DNA from: Anthostomella pinea
Lineage: Eukaryota; Ascomycota; Sordariomycetes; Xylariales; Xylariaceae
Assembly (NCBI GenBank): GCA_963556695.1
Contig: CAUWAG010000020.1
Coordinates: forward strand, 4,464,001-4,528,000
DNA length: 64,000 nucleotides
Reading direction: 5' to 3'
In this document: piece by piece, positions 50,663-61,300 of the stretch
Position numbering within the stretch: position 1 is the stretch's first letter
How the letters are laid out: each line of letters opens with the position of its first letter
The notes under the pieces: model-generated
What the model was told of the DNA's origin: nothing
Database searches by the model: none
What the model saw: only the letters and a program-made list of their open reading frames with translations
Translations under genes and position numbers: made by a program

Positions 50663-53600
50663 CCGGGCTCCCGACTGCTTCACTGCCTGGAGGCAGTCAA
50701 GGGATTTGTGCCAAAGCGCCTTGAACCTGGATGTGATTACAGAGGATTTAGAGACGCTGGGGGTTGGCGAATCGACTCGCCACACCGCATCTTTCTTTCC
50801 TACTGACGTCCCTGGCTGACTCTTTTTGAATGAGCTCCACCTAACCGCTGACCCATTCATCCTCTCGGTGTAGTACCTCGATGCTGTCACTCCTTCGAGG
50901 GTCTCCTACCCATCTCTCCTTCTATTTTGGGTGCGTATCCCTTGTTAGGCAATTGCTTCTTCCTCGCATCGCCGTTCCAAAGGAACTGCACGAGTCCTTT
51001 CACCTTTCACCGCAACGTGCAAGGCACGAGATGGCAACGCTGGCACTTCCAAGATCCCGTGGATATTTTGATATATAGCGGTCCCGGCTCCAGAACTCCA
51101 CCTTGCCCTACGTAACTCAAGGTGGGGAGGCGCTTTGGCGGATGTTCAGTTGGGCAAAAAAAGTGTTTCAGAATGCTTCACTTGCCATGGGACGACAGGC
51201 CAGGAGCTGTCCGGAGGATTCGACCGTATACCTGGGATCTGTTTTTATCAAATATAATCCCTGGTCCAGCGGACAGCTTGGCAGCGTTCCGGTCGGTCGG
51301 TTTTACACCGCCATGTTGGATGAGGCTTGGCTTACTCAACAGGAGCAAACGTCAACTTCAGCCTCGACGTATCCGAAAAAACGGTGTCGTGACGTAGATT
51401 GGGAAGCAAAATGAAGCAACAATGAAGCAGTCTATACCAACACATGTATTCACGTTGGGCACTATGAGAGTGTCAGTCATGATGACTCCTATCTAGCGCT
51501 TCGGCAGGAGTAGCGTTCGACAAGCAGCAAGCTGGTCGCACGTGATGTCACAGGCGGCTGGTCAGGTAGAAAAAAGGCACCTTACTCACACACTAGGCAC
51601 GCAGAGCTCCAGGGGACGAGTGTGGAGATCTGGAAGACCAGAATACTGCGACTGGTCCAAGCCTAAACGGCGATAGATTCCTCTCAACCCGAACAGCTGA
51701 CGGCACACACCAAAGCTGACCTCATATCACTGCATGAAATCAGAAACCATACGTATTCCTCTTGCAAGCAAGGCAAGAGGCATGATCCAGTATATCCTCA
51801 ATCTTGATTGTTTGGGCAGACATGGAGGTTTCGTGTTGACTGCGTGCCTGCTGTATCGGGACCAATAAGACAGGCCGGTTGGCCAGGAGGATGCTGCTCA
51901 CCGCTGGTTACAGCCCGTGCCATTTTCGGCCATGGATTCCTCAAACAGGCACACACACATATCTTGGGCGTCCTTCTCTTGACAGCTTTCCCCTCGGCGC
52001 AAACACGCCCATGTGCCATATGCCATGTGCCAGGATTCGTGTGCAAAGCCAAGAACTCGCTCTCCTTCTTTCGACCCTCTGATCGTACTGGGAGGGGATG
52101 TGATTAATCACTGGGGCGACTGGCCGCATAAAAGCCGGCCCGCTATCACACTGCAGTTCGTGCCTAACGAGGATCCGTTTGGAAAGATCCCAGGCTGGAC
52201 AGCCAAGTGCTGGAGCTTCCTGCTCTAGGTATTTCGGGAATACACCTCCACAGTCGGTGAGGGGTGGTACGAATCCGCCCTCCTCCCCCCAAGCTGCGAA
52301 CTTGTTGTTTTGTCGTGCGGCGTGGTATCGTAGCTAGACCGAGAGGCCCAGTGGCCAGCCAACAAGTTGGTGGTTGAAGCTGTAGGTAGATGCGTCATCG
52401 AAACACACGATGCTCTTCTGAGTCTGGAGCGTTGCCCGCGCTTCCTTGTTTTGGGCCGGAAAGTCTGCCGGCCGTCAAACTTGGATTGTTCTCGCAATTC
52501 AGAAACAGATAGATGGACGCGCCAAGGAAAGGTCAAGTATCCGGAGACCTGACCGATGACCGCCAGTCTCCAGAGGTCGCGCGACTACTCGCAGCCAATC
52601 AGTTCGGCAGGGCGAGCGAGTGCTCGTTTCGTCTGCCGTCACGCTTTGCGCTTCCCATCTACGCGCTCGCGTATGATATCAAGCTTGTGCAAATATTACG
52701 GAGACTACGATATTTGATAAGGCGCACCGGCCCATCAACATATCACTGTTGGTTCGACTCGGTGCCGCCCTGTAGGGAATCAGCGATTCGCCCGACCAGC
52801 TAGTGGCTCAGAGAAAACCGCAATGCTCACGAGTGTTGTTTACACGAGGTCTGAAAGCCGGCCCTCAACGGGTTATCGTCAACAAACCTTCGATCCTTCT
52901 AGCCTCTATTCTAGCCTCGACTTCTTCGTCCTCCGCAGCTCCGGTCGTCCGATCTCGTCGGGCGATCCCAATTGAAAATCTTCCCATAACTACAATAGGA
53001 CGCGCACATCGGACGGGCCTGGCGCAGCAGTTGATCAAAGCTGGGGAGAGGCTATCATGCGCCGTGCCTCCGAAGATCCCCCTCGATCATGCGACACCCG
53101 GGCTCGTCCCTGATCGTTCAGATGAAAGCTGACGTCCCCAGCTCGGGGCTGAAGGTTTTAAGCTCTCAAGTCGAGGCTGGGGTGACCTTGGTTGTGCCAG
53201 GGGATTTTCTCTCGCTTCGAAAAAATTCCCGATTCCAAGGCTTCCCGGAAGACCCGCCCGTCAACAAGGTCCCTACAGGGCCCCATCAGCCTTGGGACTC
53301 CATCGTCTGTGCTCATCCTTCATTATGCCGAAAACAAAGACTCATCCCCGATTTGACGGAGCTTGGACCTTTTTGGCCTCCTGTTCTGTGTTCACCGCAA
53401 GAAAAGCAGGAGCTTGCAGGGTGGATCGCCAAAGATTCTCAGACTGGGTCACCGCAAGTCCACGATCGTAGAAGACAGAAGCATCGCATGAGATTCATCA
53501 AATGAGCAACACTCAGTAGTTATGGATATCTACGATGATCGATAAATCGGGTTGAGACTTGTGAGGGGCACGGGTTACTGATGAGAGATGAGAGATCGAC

Positions 53601-55999
53601 TCCAGGCTCCCGGTCTCGCTGCCGATCTGTGCAGTGGGCAAGCCCCATTGCAGAGGTGACCACGGGCAACCGTGATGAACATTGAACACAGACAAAGGAT
53701 TGATGAAACCCCATCCGCAACGTCCAACGAAGTTTCCAGCGAGGCTTTGTCCAACAAACTAATAAGCAAGCCTGGAGCTGGATGATACGCTCTCGCTCCG
53801 TTCTCGGCATCGTGGTAGAGTAGAGCGGAAGCTATGGTCTGGAGACCAGGAGCAGCTTGAACACTGAACAAACCTCCAGGCGGGCATGTCCGCGTATCGG
53901 TCCGCATGTCTGCCAGAGAGCCTCCATCTGTAGTCAGACTTTCATATGGGTTCCACGTGGGCAACGTCAAACACTGAGCTCTTCACTGCAGCTTGAACTC
54001 CAATCTCGGTCACAAAATCATGTGACACGGGCTAGTGAGAGAAGCAGGCGCCGGACGTTGCAGGCTTGTGCCGAACCTAGTCGCCGACCTCCCGGCAGTC
54101 AGCCGTTGGTTGGCAGGATGGGTGGTATCTACGTCTTCCCACTACGGCAGCGCTTTGCACCATCGCATCAACGATATCGCAAGCCTCCTCTGGTCTGCGA
54201 TTCGGCATACTCGCTGTGCCCATCACAGCCTCAGTCCGCTTCTCACGAGCGTGACCTTCGATACTGAGCTTGGAAAATGACCTTGGACCGGCGCTGGACT
54301 AGTCTACCCGTTTGCCCGTATCGGCCGATCCGGTATGCTCCCCTCGCAAGTGCGAGTAGGTAGAAGTGCCTGGCAGCGGTCTCCTGTCAAGCTGTCAGCC
54401 CACCACCAGCTGAGCAATAGAAGCTCGATATGGCTGCCAGTGGCTGCCAGCGGGTGCGCAGAGGGGGCTCGTGGGCGTCTCTTGGTCCTGGGGGAGAGGG
54501 GAGGGGGGTGTGGTGTGGCTGCACGGTACGTACCAAGACCTGTCAGTGTCAGGTATCAATCGCACCCAAAGAAAAGGCCGTCGATGCCCAACCTCCAACC
54601 CTCGGCAGGGCCAACGCTCCCTAGCCTATGGCTTTCTCGCAGACGGTGGCTTCTCCCACTCTCGGGCTCACACATACAGATATTATGTATCTATCAGTGT
54701 ACACACGCGCGCGCGCAGATACTACACCAGACACTCATATGTACACACACACTGCACAGGGTGCGACCGTTTCGGGAGAGCATTCGCTTGTTCTCGTTCC
54801 TCTGCCTCTTCTGGCTGGACTCCATCCCGTTAGTGTAGCGGCATTTCCGGCCATTTCACCCAGTCGCGCCCCCTGGCGGGAAGGGCGTGTGCGATCCAAC
54901 GGCGTCGTTCTACTGCACACGCCTACGGGTACGCAGTACATCTTCTGCTGCCCTACCATAGCCCAGTCCAGTTGTACCTGTCTGTTAGTCGTACCATACG
55001 TACGTGAGGTGCCAGTCCCTGACCTAGGGTCCTAGACGGAGCTCTACTTGTGTACTACCCTCCTACCATCACTGTTTCGCTCGGTTAGTCAGGTTTCTCG
55101 TCACCTCTGCCGTTACCCCATGGCGGGCGCTCTCTCACTGTCCCTCTCCTTATTAGTACCGTAATAAGTACTGTGTGTATTGGAACGTCCTGCACGCGTA
55201 CATACATGATGTGGCGAGTGCAGAGAAGGAGCAGGATCAGGAGGAGCGAGAAGCGAAAAGACAAGAGAGCCAGACGCAATAATAAACAGTCGCTCACCTA
55301 CTTTTCCAGTCGATCAGGCGGTGGAGACGGGTACTTCTTGGCTCCTCAGTTGAGGATCACCATTGAACCGGAACGGCATCCCTCTCGCTGCCGTACCCTG
55401 GTAAACCCCGTTAATGGCCAATACCCACTCCCAGGTCACCGTCCGTCCTCCTGCCAGGCTCCCACACCATCATTCCATATCCCGTTCGTCAGCCGGGAGT
55501 CTCATGGGCTTCGCTTTCCCCACTGCCATGGCATTATTTTGGTAACCCCCGTCCGTAACCCGCCCGCCCGCCAGCCCAGTCTCGAAATCCTGGGAGTCAC
55601 AAGAACCTGACCGCACTGCCAGACCTGGCCGTCTGCCCTCTACAAGTACCACGAGATTCCTCCACCCGTCCATTACCGCCCCCGACCTGACCTCAAGGTT
55701 ACCAAAAGCATCTATCTATTGTTGACATCGTCGGTTTACGCGATCTCGGCCCTACAAATTCACACACTGTTGTTGTTATTACATGACAGCGTCCGCCAGC
55801 GTCTTTTTTAGTCCTACGACTTCGCCTCTATTTACACCCGCTCTGTTTTACATTGATAAAACGGGTCGAAACTAAATCAAAGATCCCGAACTCCAAGCGC
55901 GCATCCCATCTGCGCTTGTTAGACACAGCCGACGAAGACGGACAAGAGGTGTAAGTCGAAACGGATTTCCCACCTTCTCCTTTCATTTGAAAAAGGCCG
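50663..55999. other. 5.3-kb interval without recognisable genes
   Basis: Many short frames occur but none has family resemblance or consistent splicing. Simple sequence includes CCCATGC-like repeats near 52010 and (GC)n with CACACA near 54690-54760. It may contain promoter or long leader of the bZIP gene or an unannotated ncRNA. No transposon hallmarks were recognised. Confidence 0.4.
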
Positions 56000-56490
56000 G
56001 CTCTCCCGCTTCAAGCCCTGCCGTGTCTTATTATTACATTGCCTTCGCCTACCTTACCTATACTACTACATACATATCTACATGTACACGCCCACATGCA
56101 CAGTCCCCCACCACCGCAGCACCATATCACCTCAAGTTACCACCAACACCACCGCCACCGCTGCCCACCAACCTCTCTTGGGCCTTATCACTCACGGGGC
56201 TGCATCTTATCCTACCCGAGTTCTGAGACCTCCCCCCTCCCATTGTCTCTCACATAGCATCACCTTTACATACACCCTCTTGATCTGGGTTGAGAACCCA
56301 ATCCATCATCGGACGAAACCGCGCTTTGTTCCTTCAGCGGCGCAACTGCGGTCCTCGCTGATATCGACTCACCGCTCTGTACACTAACACCCATCCTGCA
56401 GAGCTCAGCAGACCTCTTCGACAAGACTGTATACTCGCGCACGAGTATCATCTTCACTTCTCTCCCCACATTTACACACAAAGACCAGCA
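56000..56490 (+). promoter_or_regulatory. C/T- and CA-rich probable leader of bZIP gene with uORFs
   Basis: Strongly C/T- and CAC-rich, like fungal 5' leaders. At least one upstream ATG (56082) opens a frame of 101 codons ending at 56387, 104 bp before the bZIP start. If transcribed, it could regulate translation. The transcription start is unknown. Confidence 0.4.
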
Positions 56491-58344
56491 ATGGCCTCTA
56501 CATTTCAGATGCAGGCTTACTACCGGCCCAACCCTCTGACCGTCGACACAGCACATGCGCAGAAGTACTTCGACGAGGAAGACAGCGGCATACTCGACGA
56601 CAGCATTCTGGACCAAAGCGCTCTCGACTCGGGGTTAGAGATGTCGCCTCCCATGGCGGACAGCCGCAGAGACTCGTTTGCTATTGCAGGATCGTTGTTC
56701 TCCCCGAAGACCGAAGACTGGCACTCGGTCGACATGCAATCACTCCCCTCAAACAACCCGTTCCTGGAGCCGCAAAACAACACCAACCCCTTCACGAGAG
56801 CTGATCAGTCGCATACCTCGTACGCCTCCCAAAATCAGCAATGGTCGATGGGCCAGGGCTCAGGTGCATGCACACCGTTGCAATATGATGGGCTCGAGGC
56901 TACATATGACGGCAACACCTCCATCTTCCAACGCCCCATGCCGATGCAAACGCCTTTCAGCAACCCTGGCGCACACGTTCCACTGTTCTCTACTGTCGGC
57001 CCCAGCAACTCGTCGGTTCCGACTTCACCACAGAAGGATTGGATGGGTGACTTCAAGAATCAAGCAATGGCAAAGCGCATGGGTCCAGGCAGTCCCTCTA
57101 TCCGGTCACACAACGAGCTGCGCCGTGGAGATGGGATCCGCAAGAAGAATGCGAGGTTCGACATTCCCGCCGAGCGCAACCTCACCAACATCGATCACTT
57201 GATATCTCAGTCACAGGACGACCAGGAGATCAAGGAATTGAAACAGCAAAAACGCCTTCTGCGCAATCGGCAAGCGGCCCTCGACTCCAGACAGAGGAAG
57301 AAGATGCATACGGAGAGGCTGGAAGATGAGAAGAAGCAGTACACTACTCTCATCACCAACATGGAAGACGACATTGCCGACCTCAACCTCAAGCTATCTG
57401 AACTTATGCGCGAGAAAAACATGTATCAGGATGCCGTTGAACAACTCATGGTGGACAAGGAGAATATGGTCCAGACTCACACTCTGGAGACTGGTGAGCT
57501 GCGCAAAAAGGTCAGCATCCTGACAGACCACGTGCAGAGACTCGAGAATGCCGCCATGCCCAGCAACGCTGGCTTTTCCAACGGCTTCAATGAGATGGAA
57601 GGCCTAACCATGGATGCGCCTTGGGACAACATGGGCTTCATGGGAGAGTATCACCCCGTCGAGCAGGAGGTCAAGCAAGAGCTCCAGCTCGTCCATACCA
57701 AGAAGACCGAGGTCGCCCTTCCCGCCGACGTCGAGAAGTCAGGTACCCAGGGAGGTCTGCTCTTCATGCTCTTCCTCGTCGGTGCCTTCGTACTGTCCAA
57801 CCGGTCTGCTCCAGCTATCCCGCGAGTGTCGGAAGATGTGCGAGAAGCTTCAGCCACGCTACTTGACAACATCTTCAAGGATGCCGGCGTGGCTCATGCT
57901 CCCGACAACATGGGACCTGCTGCTCCTCAACCGTCCGGCGCCAACTGGGCATCGACAGCCTCGATGCCGATGGCAGGAAATAGCATGGAAGGCGTAGCAC
58001 CATCCATGCTTGGTGACCTCGCCGACTCCCTCACTCAGCCGACCGAGCAGCAAACCAACGAGCAAGTCTTCTCCATGACACCGGCGCAGTACAACGGCGT
58101 CAACTCTCAGGACTTCCTTCCGCCTCCCCAACATCGCACAACTAGCCAAGGCCGGCGGAACCTAGCCGAGGCACTCTCCAACATGCGCAACAACGAGAAG
58201 CAATCGGCGGCGGAGGTATACACGAGATCTCTCCTGTGGGATCAGATACCCGGCGACGTTGTCAGGAACTTCGCCAAGATGGTGGCGGAGTGCAACGGCG
58301 CCAACAGTGGGCAACCACAACACTGCAACGACGGACATTCTTGA
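56491..58344 (+). CDS. bZIP transcription factor with predicted membrane segment
   Basis: A 617-residue intronless protein. Residues 1-235 are acidic and Ser/Asn/Pro-rich, with likely activation regions (EEDSGILDDSILDQSALDSG) and possible phosphorylation sites (SRRDS). The basic region KRLLRNRQAALDSRQRKK is at about 253-270 and the leucine zipper with coiled coil runs to about 340. A hydrophobic segment GGLLFMLFLVGAFVLSN lies at about 421-437, followed by a 180-residue tail (ITP-like low complexity, then YTRSLLWDQIPGDVV). Fungal factors of this general type (for example the Metarhizium MBZ1 group) control development and cell wall integrity. I do not assign a symbol. A membrane-tethered form is inferred, not shown. 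Confidence 0.85.
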   Translation: MASTFQMQAYYRPNPLTVDTAHAQKYFDEEDSGILDDSILDQSALDSGLEMSPPMADSRRDSFAIAGSLFSPKTEDWHSVDMQSLPSNNPFLEPQNNTNPFTRADQSHTSYASQNQQWSMGQGSGACTPLQYDGLEATYDGNTSIFQRPMPMQTPFSNPGAHVPLFSTVGPSNSSVPTSPQKDWMGDFKNQAMAKRMGPGSPSIRSHNELRRGDGIRKKNARFDIPAERNLTNIDHLISQSQDDQEIKELKQQKRLLRNRQAALDSRQRKKMHTERLEDEKKQYTTLITNMEDDIADLNLKLSELMREKNMYQDAVEQLMVDKENMVQTHTLETGELRKKVSILTDHVQRLENAAMPSNAGFSNGFNEMEGLTMDAPWDNMGFMGEYHPVEQEVKQELQLVHTKKTEVALPADVEKSGTQGGLLFMLFLVGAFVLSNRSAPAIPRVSEDVREASATLLDNIFKDAGVAHAPDNMGPAAPQPSGANWASTASMPMAGNSMEGVAPSMLGDLADSLTQPTEQQTNEQVFSMTPAQYNGVNSQDFLPPPQHRTTSQGRRNLAEALSNMRNNEKQSAAEVYTRSLLWDQIPGDVVRNFAKMVAECNGANSGQPQHCNDGHS

Positions 58345-61300
58345 CGAATCATGACCACGATATACGATCTTCACGAATGAAGAAGACTTTGGCATTCCCC
58401 AAAGTTCTCGAACCACGACTTATTGTTTTTGAACCCTTTCGGTACCCTTGCCCATACATACACTTCCACGACGCTCCCGCGCAAACCAGACTCAGTACAG
58501 CTCACGCACAATACCGAAACCTTCTCCAATCTGCTACTGTCTGTCTCAATTGATCGATCCTTTCCGTGTCCACGATTTAGCAAGCGAGCCAGCATTTTGA
58601 GTTTTACCTGTCCAATTTTCATCCGGTGATTCCTTTTCCCGGTCTGGTCTGGTCCGGTCCGGTCCGATGTGTCAACATGTCGGTACCTACCTATCTACCA
58701 GCCTGTGGAACTTTTTTGGGTAGTTGCATGGCGAGAACGGCGATAGGGGGGAACAGCAATTTAGGATGTGGGCGAGCCAGGGCTCGAAGCCGGCAAATTT
58801 CTTGTACAATGGTCACGGGCATAGGGGGAGGGAGAAACACAGACACAGCACATCACAGCACACAGGGCGGGTTTGGGAGTTTTCTCTCGGAATGGGATAT
58901 CCACGAGATAATGTCTCACGACATACGAACGGTTCGGATCGCGCCCGTCCTCCCAAGTCAGGGGACAGTTTCATGTTTCTTGATTTTTACCCAAGCCCCA
59001 CGCACGAATGCCAACGAAGACGCCGATGGTCGACTCATCGGCGCAACGACACTGAACGAATTTGAAGATGACGAGAGCATGGACCACAGAGACAAGAGAG
59101 ACAAGCAGAACAACAGTCGAGGGACCAACCAGACGAGCTTACCAGCAGCTGATGAGAGAGGAAGTGGGAAACGGGGCAAGGCATGGATGGACGGTGGTAG
59201 TTGCGCATCATGGTCGTTTGACCGACCACACACTACTGTCTACACAACGATACCGTTACCTTTATTCCATTGCGTCTTGTAGTTTAGTTAAAACCCTGCT
59301 AGCGTCGACGACGAAAACTGTCAAGATAAAGGCCAAGAACTCGAATCTCATCACCGAGTCTGATTTCCCTTCTAGTGCTTGACGTGTGTCCGACCCACGA
59401 TCCGAATCTCTCGTACATGCATGCATATGCGAACACCCTTCGTAGGTACGTATGTATGCATGTAAGATTCGGGTTCATGTTTCCACTTGCCTAAAGCAGA
59501 CTCGTCCCGTCAACAATTCCGCCATTTTTACCTGCATCCCCTGACATCAGCCCTCATCGTGGACCTGCCGTCCCGTTCGACGGAGGGCATGCGACTCTTA
59601 AGTGAGGCACCAACGCAACCCGATACCGAGCACGCGACGCAATTCATTATCTACCTACATATACGATTATGGCCTGTATGCTCTCTACCTTATCCCGGCA
59701 TATACCCTGCGTGTCCTCCCTTCGCCCCAGAAGTCCTCCCTCAGCCAGATCCCACATCTTCCTATTTGTTACCTTATCCTCCGTCCTCTGGTGCCGGATG
59801 TGCGTAGTACGGTAGATCATTAGTAAAGGAAGTAATTGGTTAGGATCAGGCCCGCCAAGCCCCGGGGCCCTGCACGCGATCTCACATTGTACATATAGAT
59901 GGCACGTCAGCTGGCTGGCTGGCATACATATCGCAGGCGGTAATATAAGTAAGTAGATGCAGTGCAACATGGTCCATCCTGTTACCTCCAATTCTCAACT
60001 CTGGTCTGCCAGGCAATGAATGCTACCGCCAAGCTTCTCGCTACCTGCCATTTGGTCGTCTGCTCGTGGCGTCCTCGGATGGACTTGGCTTAAGAGGGAA
60101 ATAAGTGGGAGTAGGCTTGATGGATACTGGGTGCTTGATGCTAGATAGTAATGCCGACACTTTCCTCCTCCAAAAAGCCACATCATCGCTGTCGCGGGAG
60201 TTGTCGGGTTGTGTAGAGTCCAGTAGGTACGGGCGAAGGCAAGGGCGATGTCGTCGTCGTGCTTCGTCGCTGCGTTGCTGCAACCGCGTTACCAGTAGTG
60301 TAACTGACTTGTGCAAGTAAGTCCGGAGCTAAGTATGTATGTGGGTGAGAAAACGTGATAAGGACCGTGTAGTATACTGTAATGGTAACTGACAGTCGAG
60401 GCAGGCTGGGACATGGGGAATGGGGAAAAGGGTGTGGCGTGACGCAGCACCTCCACACCTCACAACCCCCCTCCCTCCCTCCTCCCTCTCTCTCTCCACC
60501 CCCACACACCACACCAAGCCTGACACCACTCACAGGTGCAGATTACCAAGTTAGGTGATCTTGTGTCTCAGTCACCCTGGTTTTTGAGATGAAGAATGAC
60601 AGAGACATGCAGTAGTGAGGGTTTAGCATATAACTTAGGCTGGCTATACATAGAGGTTGGTGCCCCCTTCACCTGCAAATCCGCTGAGGATCGATGATTC
60701 ACTTCATGTAGCCAACGGGGGCCCCTGAGTGTCACCTGGTTTCTGAATAATCCACTGTAAGGCGTTACACATTTGACCGAGGTAACTATCTCTAGGCATA
60801 TATATATGATATGCCGCGTATACCTCCAGCCTGCATGCAGCATCGACTCCAGGTGACCCATGGCTACATCAATCAGTAGGCTTCAACTTCCCCCACGACC
60901 TAGATGACGGAACGAGAAGCCGATTCCTCCAGTGATACCGGATACGATGTGGTATCGTCCAGACTCGACCTCGATACTGCCGAAAGAAGGTGAAGAGGCT
61001 GCGCTTCTGGAGAGGGTGGGCTTGGCTTTGGTCCGGAAGGGGGAGGGTACCATACTGTGCGCAGGTATGGCTCACCCTCTGTATACTAGATAGGCTCTGT
61101 GCGTACTCCAGGTAAGCCTCGAACTGGAAAAAGGGGGTGTGAGGTGGAAACATCGCAGTAAATCGATCTGACATAGTCATGCGAGCGTGACTAGCTTTTC
61201 CACTTACATTGCCGGTTTATACTCACCAAAGCACTCATGAGACTAGATTGGGCTCACCATCTTACCTCGGTACAAGATGAGATAAGTTGCTGTGATGCAT

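Noticed and set aside
53575..53970. Minus-strand frame of 131 codons in the gene-poor interval
   Set aside because: No domain, signal or splice context. Several overlapping frames of similar length exist on both strands.
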